Source: Shewanella benthica (GTDB lineage Bacteria > Pseudomonadota > Gammaproteobacteria > Enterobacterales > Shewanellaceae). From it: a DNA stretch of 64,000 bases. Where the stretch lies: assembly GCA_023284085.1 (NCBI GenBank), contig JAKVHY010000015.1, positions 62,001-126,000 of the forward strand. The letters run 5' to 3'. This document shows positions 25,616-35,626 of this stretch, piece by piece; position 1 is the first letter of the stretch; each line of letters starts with the position of its first letter. The notes beneath the pieces were generated by a model. The model made no database searches, had not been told where the DNA came from, and was given only the letters and a program-made list of their open reading frames with translations. The position numbers and the translations under genes are program-made.

Positions 25616-27097
25616 ATGGCTAACTATTTTAACTCTCTGAATTTGCGTCAACAATTAGAACAGCTGGCTCAATGCCGCTTTATGGATCGTAATGAGTTTA
25701 GCGAAGGCTGCGACTTCATTAAGGGGTGGAATATCGTCATTCTAGGTTGTGGTGCACAAGGCCTCAACCAAGGTTTGAATATGCGTGACTCAGGCTTGAA
25801 TATCGCTTATGCACTTCGCGCCGAGGCAATAGAAGAGAAACGTGCTTCATACCAAAAGGCGACTGGAAACGGTTTCCGTGTCGGCACTATCGAGGAGCTT
25901 ATTCCTGATGCCGATCTTGTGCTTAACCTAACGCCAGATAAACAGCATACTAACGCCGTGACGACTATAATGCCGCTTATGAAGCAAGGTGCAACTCTGT
26001 CTTACTCTCACGGTTTCAACATAGTTGAAGAGGGCATGCAGGTTCGTGAAGATATTACGGTCATCATGGTTGCCCCTAAGTGTCCGGGTACCGAAGTACG
26101 TGAAGAGTATAAGCGTGGTTTCGGCGTACCGACTCTGATCGCGGTTCACCCTGAGAATGATCCTAAGGGTCAAGGTTTCGATATTGCTAAGGCATATGCC
26201 AGCGCAACCGGTGGCGACCGTGCGGGTGTGCTCCACTCATCATTTATTGCCGAGGTTAAGTCTGACCTTATGGGTGAGCAAACTATTCTCTGTGGCATGC
26301 TACAAACTGGCGCTATCTTAGGTTACGAGAAGATGGTCAGCGATGGCGTAGAGCCAGGCTATGCGGCTAAACTGATTCAGCAAGGTTGGGAGACCACCAC
26401 AGAAGCGCTAAAGCATGGTGGCATCACCAACATGATGGATCGCTTGTCTAACCCAGCTAAGATCAAAGCATTCGATATGGCTGAAGAGCTTAAAGTCATT
26501 CTTGCTCCTCTGTTCGAGAAGCACATGGATGACATCATAGGCGGTGAGTTCTCTCGCACCATGATGGTCGATTGGACCAACGACGATGCAAATTTACTTA
26601 AATGGCGCGCCGATACCGGTGAAACCGCCTTCGAAAATGCCCCCGTTAGCGATGAAGATATCGACGAGCAAACTTATTTCGATAAGGGTATCTTCCTTGT
26701 CGCCATGATTAAGGCGGGCGTCGAGCTAGCGTTCGATACTATGACGTCTGCCGGCATAGTCGCTGAGTCGGCTTATTACGAGTCGCTACATGAAACACCA
26801 CTCATAGCTAACACCATTGCACGTAAGCGTCTCTACGAGATGAACGTGGTTATCTCAGATACCGCCGAGTATGGATGTTACTTGTTTAATCACGCCGCTG
26901 TGCCTATGTTGCGTGACTACGTTAATACCATGTCTCCTGAGTACCTAGGTCGCGGACTAAGCGACAGCAGCAATGGTGTCGATAACCAACGCCTGATCGA
27001 AGTCAATGCCGCCATTCGTGGTACTGGTGTTGAGAAGATTGGTGCCGAGCTACGTGGTCATATGACGGCTATGCAGCAAATCGTCGAAGAGAAATAA
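25616..27097 (+). CDS. ilvC: Ketol-acid reductoisomerase, class II
   Basis: 493 residues from the ATG at 25616 ([20 protein letters not shown]), the long class II form with a duplicated C-terminal knot domain, as in E. coli (491). NADPH-binding Rossmann motif [17 protein letters not shown]; catalytic region [40 protein letters not shown] with Mg-binding Asp and Glu. Converts acetolactate or acetohydroxybutyrate to dihydroxy acids for Val/Leu/Ile. Induced by IlvY. Alternative upstream TTG/ATG codons add a non-family extension. Confidence 0.97.
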   Translation: MANYFNSLNLRQQLEQLAQCRFMDRNEFSEGCDFIKGWNIVILGCGAQGLNQGLNMRDSGLNIAYALRAEAIEEKRASYQKATGNGFRVGTIEELIPDADLVLNLTPDKQHTNAVTTIMPLMKQGATLSYSHGFNIVEEGMQVREDITVIMVAPKCPGTEVREEYKRGFGVPTLIAVHPENDPKGQGFDIAKAYASATGGDRAGVLHSSFIAEVKSDLMGEQTILCGMLQTGAILGYEKMVSDGVEPGYAAKLIQQGWETTTEALKHGGITNMMDRLSNPAKIKAFDMAEELKVILAPLFEKHMDDIIGGEFSRTMMVDWTNDDANLLKWRADTGETAFENAPVSDEDIDEQTYFDKGIFLVAMIKAGVELAFDTMTSAGIVAESAYYESLHETPLIANTIARKRLYEMNVVISDTAEYGCYLFNHAAVPMLRDYVNTMSPEYLGRGLSDSSNGVDNQRLIEVNAAIRGTGVEKIGAELRGHMTAMQQIVEEK

Positions 27098-27304
27098 AAG
27101 ATAATTTCAAGATTGAGGCTAGGCTAACCGAAAAATCAAAGGATCATTTTTGGCGTATCGTTTGAATAATGAAACTAAGTGTTTCTTCTCGGTAAAAGGT
27201 TTTTGTTGTGTTTTTTATTGGCTTTGTGGTATTGATTAATGGTCTCGCGATCTTAATCGAGAAAACACCGAATTCAAGCAAACTAATTAGGAAACAGTCA
27301 AAGC

Positions 27305-27394
27305 ATGTTAAACCAGGCAGCCCTACTCATTATTGAGATTATTACCGTGGTGATTATTAGATCACAGCGGGGGGCTCCCATGGCGCATCGATAA
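27305..27394 (+). CDS. ilvL: ilv operon leader peptide
   Basis: 29 codons plus TAA. Eleven residues are branched-chain: Leu at 2, 7, 8; Ile at 9, 10, 12, 13, 17, 18; Val at 15, 16. Reads MLNQAALLIIEIITVVII then RSQRGAPMAHR. It precedes a terminator by 27 bases, so ribosome stalling at these codons when charged Ile/Val/Leu tRNAs are scarce would control read-through into ilvG. Too short for ordinary gene prediction; recognised by composition and position. Confidence 0.92.
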   Translation: MLNQAALLIIEIITVVIIRSQRGAPMAHR

Positions 27395-27420
27395 ACCTGA
27401 TTAGGTAAAGATTGCAACTA

Positions 27421-27455
27421 ACCCCCCGCTCCGCAAGGACCGGGGGGTTTTTCGT
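27421..27455 (+). terminator. Attenuator terminator of ilvGMEDA
   Basis: ACCCCCCG-(12)-CGGGGGGT followed by TTTTCG. The alternative antiterminator is visible: AGCGGGGGG inside the leader coding region (27366-27374) can pair with CCCCCCGCT at 27422-27430, which sequesters the left arm of the terminator when the ribosome stalls upstream. Confidence 0.92.
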
Positions 27456-27534
27456 TTAAAGCCCGACTAAGAAAGATACAACACGGCTTTACCCTACAAA
27501 TACTGAACCGCTAAGGTTCGGCAGAGAGTGAGAG

Positions 27535-29259
27535 ATGCAGATGGAACAAGGGCAGACACAGCAAGGTAATTCTGAGGCAGGACAAGCGGATAGTGGGCAG
27601 ATGATGCGCGGCGCCGATGCCGTGATCAAGGTGTTAGTCGACCATGGGGTGACGAATATTTTTGGTTATCCTGGCGGCGCCATCATGCCTATTTATGATG
27701 CGCTTTACGGTGCGCCAGTGGAACACCTTCTGAGTCGTCATGAGCAGGGAGCCGCATTTGCAGCCTTAGGTTATGCCCGCGCGACAGGCAAGACTGGAGT
27801 GTGTTTCGCGACATCGGGTCCGGGAGCGACCAATTTGGTGACCTCATTAGCCGATGCCTTGCTCGATTCGGTGCCTGTTGTCGCCATCACAGGCCAGGTA
27901 TCTACCGCCGTGATAGGCACAGATGCCTTCCAGGAGATCGATGTTTTAGGTATGTCGCTGTCGTGCACTAAGCACAGTTTCATGGTGACCGAGATTGAAC
28001 AGCTAGTTCCCACCCTGTATAAGGCGTTCGAGATTGCGGCTTCGGGGCGTCCGGGTCCTGTGCTGGTGGATATTCCTAAAGATATCCAAATCGCTATGTT
28101 CGAGTACTCTACTCCCATTCAGGAGAAGTACCCTCAGCCTCAAGCAGATCCCAGCAAGCTCGATGATGCATTGACTCTGCTCAAGCAAGCCAATAAACCT
28201 ATGCTCTATGTAGGAGGTGGCGTAGGTATGGCCAGAGCCGTTCCTCAATTGCGTGCATTTATCCAGGCAACGGGTGTGCCCTCGGTGGCAACCTTAAAAG
28301 GCCTGGGTACCATAGAAAAAGACACATCGGGTTATCTGGGCATGTTAGGCATGCATGGCTCCAAAGCGGCCAATATCGCCGTCCAGGAGTGTGACTTGTT
28401 AATCGTGGTAGGCGCTCGTTTCGATGATAGGGTTACCGGTCGTCTGGCGTCCTTTGCCGAACACGCCAAGGTGATTCATTTAGATATCGATGCGGCGGAG
28501 CTCGGTAAGTTACGCCTGCCGGAAGTGGCCATCGCCGGCGATCTATGTCAGGTGTTGCCCGCATTGATGACTGAGTTGGCTATTGCTCCCTGGCGCGAAG
28601 AGGTTGAGCAACTGAAAGCCGAGCATACGTGGAAATACGATCGCCCCGGTGAGCTAATATTCGCTCCCGCCATGCTGAACCGGTTAGCCGATAAACTGCC
28701 GGAAGATAGCGTGGTGACTTGTGATGTTGGCCAGCACCAGATGTGGGTGGCGCAGCATATGTGGTTCCGTAATCCTGAAGATCACCTGTCGAGCTCGGGT
28801 CTGGGTACTATGGGCTTCGGTCTTCCTGCCGGCATCGGCGCTAAGGTGTCCCGTCCCGATGCGACCGTAGTGGTCGTCTCCGGCGATGGCTCGTTTATGA
28901 TGAATGTGCAGGAACTGACTACCATCAAACGCCGTAAGTTGGCGGTTAAAATCTTGCTGATAGATAACCAGAAACTAGGCATGGTGAAGCAGTGGCAGCA
29001 GCTCTTCTTCGAGGAGCGTTACAGCGAGACTGATCTTTCCGATAACCCAGACTTTGTCACCTTGGCATCGGCATTCGATATACCCGGCCGCACCATCACC
29101 ACCACAGATCAGGTAGAAGAAGCATTAGATCACTTAATTAGCTGCGAAGGCCCATATCTGCTGCATGTGAGGATTGATGATGCTCACAATGTATGGCCTT
29201 TAGTCCCTCCAGGGGCCAGTAACAGAGACATGATGGAAGAGATGGATAAACAGACTTAA
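27535..29259 (+). CDS. ilvG: Acetolactate synthase II large subunit
   Basis: 574 residues, intact (no frameshift of the K-12 type). ThDP-dependent enzyme: [20 protein letters not shown], catalytic Glu in [38 protein letters not shown] region [13 protein letters not shown] and [11 protein letters not shown]-terminal ThDP motif [20 protein letters not shown]...DNQKLGM. Makes acetolactate and acetohydroxybutyrate. First structural gene after the attenuator; small subunit follows. Confidence 0.97.
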   Translation: MQMEQGQTQQGNSEAGQADSGQMMRGADAVIKVLVDHGVTNIFGYPGGAIMPIYDALYGAPVEHLLSRHEQGAAFAALGYARATGKTGVCFATSGPGATNLVTSLADALLDSVPVVAITGQVSTAVIGTDAFQEIDVLGMSLSCTKHSFMVTEIEQLVPTLYKAFEIAASGRPGPVLVDIPKDIQIAMFEYSTPIQEKYPQPQADPSKLDDALTLLKQANKPMLYVGGGVGMARAVPQLRAFIQATGVPSVATLKGLGTIEKDTSGYLGMLGMHGSKAANIAVQECDLLIVVGARFDDRVTGRLASFAEHAKVIHLDIDAAELGKLRLPEVAIAGDLCQVLPALMTELAIAPWREEVEQLKAEHTWKYDRPGELIFAPAMLNRLADKLPEDSVVTCDVGQHQMWVAQHMWFRNPEDHLSSSGLGTMGFGLPAGIGAKVSRPDATVVVVSGDGSFMMNVQELTTIKRRKLAVKILLIDNQKLGMVKQWQQLFFEERYSETDLSDNPDFVTLASAFDIPGRTITTTDQVEEALDHLISCEGPYLLHVRIDDAHNVWPLVPPGASNRDMMEEMDKQT

Positions 29260-29298
29260 AGCACAACGCAGGTATGAACAAGTGGATAGGGAGTAGAG

Positions 29299-29526
29299 AT
29301 GAGTTATCAATTGAGCTTAACCTTAGTGCAGCAGCCTGAAGTCTTGGAGCGTGTATTGAGAGTGGTGCGCCATCGCGGCTTTAAAGTGACCAAGATGGAT
29401 ATGCAGTTAGAAGGTGAGCAAGGTGTTCGACTCGCTATGCATGTCGAGAGTGAGCGGGCCATCGAGCTGCTGACTAATCAGCTCGATAAGCTTTTCGATG
29501 TGATCGACTGTCGGGTACAGGCTTAA
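29299..29526 (+). CDS. ilvM: Acetolactate synthase II small subunit
   Basis: 75 residues, one ACT domain (LSLTLVQQPEVLERVLRVVR, HRGFKVTKMDM). Matches IlvM in size. Needed for full activity of IlvG; isozyme II is valine-insensitive in enterics. GGGAG ribosome site. 39 bases after ilvG. Confidence 0.94.
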   Translation: MSYQLSLTLVQQPEVLERVLRVVRHRGFKVTKMDMQLEGEQGVRLAMHVESERAIELLTNQLDKLFDVIDCRVQA

Positions 29527-29615
29527 GGCTTCTAGATTATTAGATTAGCGATAATAACAAAGTAAACAGTTAACGCCTGTTGCAGTGAATATTGACAGAG
29601 AGTGAGGAAATAGAG

Positions 29616-30539
29616 ATGACCGCGAAGCGAGTAGAGTTTATATGGTTCAATGGTGAGATAATGCCTTGGGCTGATGCCAAGGTGCATGTGATGTCTCACG
29701 GCTTACATTATGGCTCTTCTGTCTTCGAAGGGATCCGTGTCTATGATACCCACCTGGGCCCGGCGGGATTCCGCCTTACCGATCATATTCAGCGTCTGTT
29801 CGATTCGGCTAAGATCTACCGCATGCCAATTCCCTATACACATGATGAGCTTATGTTGGCCTGTCGTGATAGCGTGCAGAAGAATGGTCTCAAGAGTGCC
29901 TACATTCGTCCTTTGGCTTTTTATGGTGATGTAGGCATGGGGATAACCCCACCTAAAGATGCCGTGTGTGATGTCATGGTTGCGGCCTTCCCCTGGGGCG
30001 CCTATCTAGGTGAAGACAGTATGGAATCTGGGGTCGATGTGGCTGTGAGCTCATGGAATCGTCTCGCACCCAATACCATACCTACCGGCGCTAAGGCCGG
30101 TGGTAACTATTTGTCATCGATTCAGATCTCCACCGAAGCCAAGCGTAACGGCTTCGATGAGGGCATAGCCCTAGATGTGAATGGTCTGGTCAGCGAAGGT
30201 GCCGGTGCTAACCTGTTCGTGGTCAAGAAAGGAAAAATCTATACACCGCCTTCGACGTCGGCCATCCTTATGGGCCTGACCCGAGATAGCATCATCATCC
30301 TGGCTCGAGAGAAAGGTTATGAAGTGGTCGAAGAGGCCATGTCTCGTGAGTTTCTCTATCTCGCCGATGAGATATTTATGACCGGCACGGCGGCTGAAAT
30401 AGTGCCTGTGCGTAGCGTCGACAGAATCGATGTCGGTGCAGGTAAACGCGGCCCCATCACTCAGTCGCTACAGGAAAGCTTCTTCGGCCTGTTCAGCGGT
30501 GAGACCGAAGACAAGTGGGGTTGGTTAGAGGTGTTATAA
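29616..30539 (+). CDS. ilvE: Branched-chain amino acid aminotransferase
   Basis: 307 residues from the ATG at 29616 (MTAKRVEFIWFNGEIMPWAD; GAGGAAA ribosome site); the TTG eight codons earlier is not needed. Fold type IV PLP enzyme: SHGLHYGSSVFEGIRVYDT, AYIRPLAFYGDVGMG, the PLP lysine in GAKAGGNYLSS, FDEGIALDVNGLVSEGAGAN, TGTAAEIVPV. Last step of Val, Leu and Ile synthesis. Followed by a 165-base spacer with a CTAG hairpin before ilvD. Confidence 0.96.
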   Translation: MTAKRVEFIWFNGEIMPWADAKVHVMSHGLHYGSSVFEGIRVYDTHLGPAGFRLTDHIQRLFDSAKIYRMPIPYTHDELMLACRDSVQKNGLKSAYIRPLAFYGDVGMGITPPKDAVCDVMVAAFPWGAYLGEDSMESGVDVAVSSWNRLAPNTIPTGAKAGGNYLSSIQISTEAKRNGFDEGIALDVNGLVSEGAGANLFVVKKGKIYTPPSTSAILMGLTRDSIIILAREKGYEVVEEAMSREFLYLADEIFMTGTAAEIVPVRSVDRIDVGAGKRGPITQSLQESFFGLFSGETEDKWGWLEVL

Positions 30540-30543
30540 AAGA

Positions 30544-30571
30544 AGACCCTAGGTTTTAGGACCTAGGGTCT
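30544..30571. repeat. 28-nt CTAG hairpin element, copy 2
   Basis: AGACCCTAGG-(8)-CCTAGGGTCT, perfect 10-bp stem and the same 8-nt loop size as at 16389-16416. It begins 5 bases after the ilvE stop. No U tract. The remaining spacer (to 30704) holds further CTAG-rich sequence (CTCCTAGGCACTAGGAACTAG at about 30652-30672). Confidence 0.75.
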
Positions 30572-30704
30572 AGGAAAGACAAAGAATAAAGACACTTAAG
30601 ATGCATTCAGTCTTAGGTTTAAGAATTAACTAGAAAGGTAACAGCAGAGGGCTCCTAGGCACTAGGAACTAGCACCTCGAACCTTCTCAATAAGGATAAT
30701 CGCA

Positions 30705-32555
30705 ATGCCTAAATTACGTTCAGCTACCAGTACCGAAGGTCGTAACATGGCCGGAGCTCGCGCCCTATGGCGTGCCACCGGCGTCAAAGATAGTGACTTT
30801 GGTAAGCCAATTATTGCGATTTCCAACTCATTCACTCAATTTGTTCCCGGTCATGTGCACCTCAAAGATATGGGCTCGTTAGTGGCTGGCGCCATCGAAG
30901 CAGCGGGCGGAATAGCCAAAGAGTTTAATACTATCGCGGTTGATGACGGTATCGCCATGGGGCATGGCGGCATGCTCTATAGTCTGCCTTCTCGTGAACT
31001 TATTGCCGACAGCGTCGAGTATATGGTCAATGCCCACTGCGCCGATGCCTTGGTGTGTATCTCAAATTGCGACAAGATCACCCCTGGTATGCTGATGGCG
31101 GCTCTTCGCCTCAATATTCCGGTAATTTTCGTCTCCGGTGGCCCAATGGAAGCGGGTAAGACTAAGCTTTCGGGTAACATCATCAAGCTGGATCTGGTGG
31201 ATGCCATGGTGGCGGGAGCGGACGAGCGGATATCGGATGAAGACAGCGATAAGATTGAGCGTAGCGCCTGTCCTACCTGCGGATCATGTTCCGGCATGTT
31301 TACCGCTAACTCGATGAACTGTTTGACCGAAGCCTTAGGCCTGTCTCTGCCGGGTAATGGCTCTATGCTTGCCACTCACGCCGACAGACGCGAGCTCTTC
31401 TTAGAGGCGGGTCGCCGCATCATGGACTTGGCTACGCGTTACTACAAGCATGACGATGAGTCTGCATTGCCACGTAATATCGCTAACTTCAATGCGTTCG
31501 AGAATGCCATGACCCTAGATATCGCCATGGGCGGTTCTAGCAACACAGTATTGCACCTGTTAGCCTCGGCTCATGAGGCAAAAGTTGATTTCACCATGGC
31601 CGATATCGACAGGCTGTCCCGTCTGGTTCCTCATCTGTGTAAGATGGCACCTGCGAGTCCCACGTATCATATGGAAGACTTGCATCGCGCCGGTGGCGTT
31701 ATGGGGATCCTAGGTGAGCTCGACCGAGCCGGTCTCATTCATAACGATGCCTACCATGTGGCGGGCACAAACTTGAAAGAGGTACTGGCCAAATGGGACA
31801 TCGCCCAGAGTAAAGATGAGGCGGTACATAAGTTCTTCACGGCGGGACCTGCGGGGATCCCAACCACTCGAGCCTTCAGCCAAAATTGTCGCTGGGATAG
31901 TTTGGATGATGATCGTGAAGGCGGTTGTATCCGTAAGCGTGAATTTGCTTTTAGTCAGGAAGGTGGCCTAGCGGTGCTTTCCGGTAACATAGCCATCGAT
32001 GGCTGTATCGTCAAAACTGCGGGTGTGGATGAAGATAATCATACTTTCGTCGGCTCGGCCCGTGTGTTCGAGAGCCAGGATGATGCCGTTGCCGCTATCT
32101 TGGGCGGTAAAGTGGTTGCCGGTGACGTGGTGGTCATTCGCTATGAAGGCCCTAAAGGTGGCCCAGGTATGCAGGAGATGCTTTATCCGACCAGTTACCT
32201 TAAGTCTCGGGGGCTGGGTAAGGCTTGTGCGCTTATCACAGATGGTCGTTTCTCTGGTGGTACTTCCGGACTGTCTATCGGCCATGTTTCGCCAGAAGCG
32301 GCGGCTGGTGGCACCATAGCTCTGGTTGAGACCGGTGACAGAATCGAGATCGATATTCCGGCGCGCTCGATCAAACTTGCCATCAGCGACAGTGAATTAG
32401 CGGCTCGCCGCACTGCAATGGAAGGGCGTGGTAAGCGAGCCTGGAAACCTGTGGATCGTGAACGCTCCGTTTCTCTGGCACTCAAGGCCTATGCCTTGCT
32501 CGCAACCAGTGCCGATAAAGGCGCGGTGAGAGATGTCACCATGTTGGAGGATTAA
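30705..32555 (+). CDS. ilvD: Dihydroxy-acid dehydratase
   Basis: 616 residues, same as E. coli IlvD. Iron-sulfur ligands in [10 protein letters not shown] and [19 protein letters not shown]; also [28 protein letters not shown] and [11 protein letters not shown]. Converts dihydroxyisovalerate and dihydroxymethylvalerate to 2-keto acids. AAGGATAATCGC ribosome site before ATG. Its 3' end contains the GGAGG that serves ilvA. Confidence 0.97.
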   Translation: MPKLRSATSTEGRNMAGARALWRATGVKDSDFGKPIIAISNSFTQFVPGHVHLKDMGSLVAGAIEAAGGIAKEFNTIAVDDGIAMGHGGMLYSLPSRELIADSVEYMVNAHCADALVCISNCDKITPGMLMAALRLNIPVIFVSGGPMEAGKTKLSGNIIKLDLVDAMVAGADERISDEDSDKIERSACPTCGSCSGMFTANSMNCLTEALGLSLPGNGSMLATHADRRELFLEAGRRIMDLATRYYKHDDESALPRNIANFNAFENAMTLDIAMGGSSNTVLHLLASAHEAKVDFTMADIDRLSRLVPHLCKMAPASPTYHMEDLHRAGGVMGILGELDRAGLIHNDAYHVAGTNLKEVLAKWDIAQSKDEAVHKFFTAGPAGIPTTRAFSQNCRWDSLDDDREGGCIRKREFAFSQEGGLAVLSGNIAIDGCIVKTAGVDEDNHTFVGSARVFESQDDAVAAILGGKVVAGDVVVIRYEGPKGGPGMQEMLYPTSYLKSRGLGKACALITDGRFSGGTSGLSIGHVSPEAAAGGTIALVETGDRIEIDIPARSIKLAISDSELAARRTAMEGRGKRAWKPVDRERSVSLALKAYALLATSADKGAVRDVTMLED

Positions 32556-32556
32556 T

Positions 32557-34107
32557 ATGTTGGCATTAGCCTCAAAATCTAAGTTAGATCTGGCCCACTA
32601 TTATTTGCAGAAGATCTTATTGTCTTCTGTCTATGATGTGGCCAAAGTCACGCCACTCTCTAGTTTGAATAAGCTGTCGGCCCGCTTGGGCTGTCAGGTG
32701 TTCCTCAAGCGCGAAGATATGCAACCCGTGCACTCCTTCAAGCTGCGTGGTGCCTATAACAAGATATCTGAACTCACAGCCGATGAGTGTCACCGTGGTG
32801 TGGTGTGTGCCTCTGCGGGCAATCATGCTCAGGGTGTGGCCATGTCGGCTGCTGCGCTTGGTATCAGCGCGGTGATCGTGATGCCGGAAACGACTCCGGA
32901 TATCAAGGTCGATGCGGTCAGGCGTCTCGGCGGTGAGGTGGTACTTTACGGCCAGGCCTTCGATCAGGCTAATACTTATGCTCAGGAGCTTGCGGCTGCA
33001 GATGGTCGCGTCTATGTGGCGCCATTCGATGATGAGGCTGTGATTGCTGGGCAAGGCACCATAGCCCAGGAGATGCTGCAGCAACGAAGGGACTTAGAAA
33101 TAGTCTTTGTTCCCGTGGGCGGTGGCGGCCTGATCGCCGGCATTGCCGCGTTTTACAAGGCTGTGATGCCTGAGGTTAAAATTATCGGCGTCGAGCCGGA
33201 AGATTCTGCCTGTTTAAAGGCGGCCTTAGCGGCCGATGAGCGGGTTATTTTACCTCAGGTCGGCTTGTTTGCCGATGGCGTCGCAGTTAAGCAGATTGGC
33301 GCCGAGCCATTCAGACTAGCACGGGAATATGTCGATGATGTGATCACTGTTAGCTCGGATGAGATCTGCGCCGCAGTGAAAGATATCTTCGAAGATACTC
33401 GCGCCATAGCCGAGCCAGCCGGCGCCCTGGCTCTGGCCGGCCTGAAGAAGTATATGGGCGATGCGGGTAAAGGTGAGAAGGTGGCCGCCATTCTCAGTGG
33501 CGCTAATGTGAACTTTCATAGCTTGAGATATATCTCCGAGCGCTGTGAACTTGGAGAGAAAAAAGAGGCTATTTTGGCGGTTAAAGTCCCCGAACGTCCG
33601 GGTGTCTTCCTGCGCTTCTGTGAGTTGCTAGACAAGCGAGTGATGACTGAGTTTAATTATCGCTTCAGCAGTCGGGATAAGGCGGTAGTTTTCGCCGGGA
33701 TCCGTCTAACCGAAGGCCAGAGCGAGCTGGATAAGATCATTGCAAGATTGGAGAGTGATGGCTTCGAGGTGCAAGATCTCTCCCATGATGAGACGGCGAA
33801 ATTACATGTGCGCTATATGGTGGGCGGCCATCCGCCGGAGAAGCTCGATGAGCGCCTGTTCAGCTTCGAGTTTCCCGAGCATCCCGGCGCCCTATTTAAG
33901 TTTCTGACGACCCTGCAGAGTAAGTGGAATATTAGTTTGTTTCACTATCGAAACCATGGCGCCGCATTCGGCCGCGTCTTGGCTGGCTTCGAGGTTCCCG
34001 AGTCCGATAACCTGGCATTTCAGCAGTTCTTAACCGAGCTGGGTTTCGTTTATCATGAAGAGACCCAGAGTCCGGCTTATAAGCTCTTCTTAGATAACAG
34101 AGACTAA
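32557..34107 (+). CDS. ilvA: Threonine deaminase (biosynthetic)
   Basis: 516 residues from the ATG at 32557, which lies one base after the ilvD stop with GGAGG 6 bases upstream; a longer frame starting within ilvD lacks a site. Fold type II PLP enzyme: PLP lysine in HSFKLRGAYNKI, ASAGNHAQGVA, PVGGGGLIAGIA, EPAGALALAG. Two C-terminal ACT-like regulatory repeats (about 330-515: VPERPGVFLRFCELL, FEFPEHPGALFKFLTTL) confer isoleucine feedback. First committed step to Ile. Last gene of the operon. Confidence 0.97.
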   Translation: MLALASKSKLDLAHYYLQKILLSSVYDVAKVTPLSSLNKLSARLGCQVFLKREDMQPVHSFKLRGAYNKISELTADECHRGVVCASAGNHAQGVAMSAAALGISAVIVMPETTPDIKVDAVRRLGGEVVLYGQAFDQANTYAQELAAADGRVYVAPFDDEAVIAGQGTIAQEMLQQRRDLEIVFVPVGGGGLIAGIAAFYKAVMPEVKIIGVEPEDSACLKAALAADERVILPQVGLFADGVAVKQIGAEPFRLAREYVDDVITVSSDEICAAVKDIFEDTRAIAEPAGALALAGLKKYMGDAGKGEKVAAILSGANVNFHSLRYISERCELGEKKEAILAVKVPERPGVFLRFCELLDKRVMTEFNYRFSSRDKAVVFAGIRLTEGQSELDKIIARLESDGFEVQDLSHDETAKLHVRYMVGGHPPEKLDERLFSFEFPEHPGALFKFLTTLQSKWNISLFHYRNHGAAFGRVLAGFEVPESDNLAFQQFLTELGFVYHEETQSPAYKLFLDNRD

Positions 34108-34150
34108 GAAAACAGAGTTTAGATTCTGCGCTCGAATAGCTAATAAAACT

Positions 34151-34177
34151 GAGGACGCCAATGCGTCCTTTTTTTAT
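34151..34177 (+). terminator. Terminator of ilvGMEDA
   Basis: AGGACGC-caat-GCGTCCT followed by TTTTTT. The spacer from here to 34402 shows no further gene. Confidence 0.9.
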
Positions 34178-34402
34178 GTTATCTTTTAAACGCTGGTTTG
34201 AATTTGGACATCAAGCATTAGTCTTAAGTCCACTTGTGAACGGTATAGATAGAAAATAAGATGCCAAAAGGCACAAGAATCGCTTCACTATAGTCAAAGT
34301 GACTCTAGACGATTTAATGCGTAGGGAATGAGTATTTTGTCTTAAGACTAGATACTAATCAAATAGTTTACCCTTATCTTTAAGGATTTTCGAGGAAGTC
34401 AT

Positions 34403-35545
34403 ATGTTAGCAGCACCCAGTATCGATGCGTTTAATCCCCCGCGTAGAATCTTGATGGGGCCTGGCCCCTCCGATGTCTATCCTGAAGTATTAGCCGCTCA
34501 AGCGCGTCCCACTATCGGTCATTTGGATCCCTTGTTTATCGCCATGATGGACGAGCTTAAGGCGCTTATTCAGTATGCCTTTCAGACTAAAAATGAGATG
34601 ACCTTAGCCGTGTCGGCGCCGGGTAGCGCCGGCATGGAAACCTGCTTCGTTAACTTGGTCGAGGCGGGTGAGAAGGTGATTGTTTGTCGCAACGGCGTGT
34701 TTGGTGAACGTATGCGCCAGAATGTCGAGCGCGTCGGAGCCACGGCTGTGATGGTCGATAATGAATGGGGAGAGGCGGTCAGTCCTGCCGATGTCGAGGC
34801 GGCATTAAAGGCTCATCCGGACGCTAAGTTTCTCGCCTTCGTTCATGCCGAAACCTCTACCGGTGCGCTTTCTGATGCTAAAACTTTGTGTGCCCTGGCG
34901 AAGCAATATGACTGCCTGTCTATAGTCGATGCCGTGACCTCTGTGGGCGGCGTCGAGCTTAGGGTAGATGAGTGGGGCATAGATGCCATCTATGCCGGCA
35001 GCCAGAAGTGCCTCTCTTGCGTACCTGGGTTGTCGCCGGTGTCGTTTTCTCCGGCCGCGGTTGAGAAAATCAAGAGTCGCACCACCCCAGTGCAGAGCTG
35101 GTTTTTGGATCAGACCTTGGTCATGGGCTACTGGAGTGGTACCGCCGATAACAGTGCCAAGCGCAGTTATCATCATACGGCGCCGGTTAACGCGCTTTAT
35201 GCCCTGCATGAGTCTTTGCGTATACTGGCTAAAGAAGGCTTAGAGGCTTCGTGGCAACGTCACGCCGATATGCACCAGGTGCTCAGACAAGGACTCGAGG
35301 GATTAGGGCTTAAGTTTGTGGTCGAAGAGACCTGCCGTCTGCCTCAGCTCAATGCCGTCTATATTCCAGAAGGTATCGATGATGCAGCAGTGCGTAAGCA
35401 GCTGTTGGAAAACTATAACCTGGAGATAGGAGCTGGTCTCGGCGCCCTGGCAGGTAAAGCATGGCGCATCGGTTTGATGGGCTTTGGCGCTAGAAGAGAG
35501 AATGTAGCGCTTTGTCTTAAAGCGTTGGAAGAAGTATTGAATTAG
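34403..35545 (+). CDS. Class V aminotransferase, alanine-glyoxylate type
   Basis: 380 residues. Fold type I PLP enzyme resembling human AGT1 throughout: RRILMGPGPSDVYPEVLAAQ, SAPGSAGMETCFVNLVE, VHAETSTGAL, VDAVTSVGGVELRVDEWGID, the PLP lysine in YAGSQKCLSCVPG, YHHTAPVNALYALHESLRI, GLGALAGKAWRIGLMG. Likely transaminates glyoxylate with alanine or serine; serine-pyruvate or 2-aminoethylphosphonate specificity cannot be excluded. Ribosome site GAGGAAG. Monocistronic. Confidence 0.88.
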   Translation: MLAAPSIDAFNPPRRILMGPGPSDVYPEVLAAQARPTIGHLDPLFIAMMDELKALIQYAFQTKNEMTLAVSAPGSAGMETCFVNLVEAGEKVIVCRNGVFGERMRQNVERVGATAVMVDNEWGEAVSPADVEAALKAHPDAKFLAFVHAETSTGALSDAKTLCALAKQYDCLSIVDAVTSVGGVELRVDEWGIDAIYAGSQKCLSCVPGLSPVSFSPAAVEKIKSRTTPVQSWFLDQTLVMGYWSGTADNSAKRSYHHTAPVNALYALHESLRILAKEGLEASWQRHADMHQVLRQGLEGLGLKFVVEETCRLPQLNAVYIPEGIDDAAVRKQLLENYNLEIGAGLGALAGKAWRIGLMGFGARRENVALCLKALEEVLN

Positions 35546-35576
35546 ATCTAATATTGGCCAAAATAATCCGTATTCG

Positions 35577-35610
35577 AATGCCAGTAAGTTAGACTTACTG
35601 GCATTTTTAT
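35577..35610. terminator. Terminator after the class V aminotransferase
   Basis: AATGCCAGTAAG-ttaga-CTTACTGGCATT followed by TTTAT; 12-bp perfect stem. Lies between converging genes. Confidence 0.9.
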
Positions 35611-35626
35611 CAGTTAACCGTTTTGC

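Noticed and set aside
27535..29259. Frameshift in ilvG as in E. coli K-12
   Set aside because: The 574-codon frame is uninterrupted and contains all family motifs.
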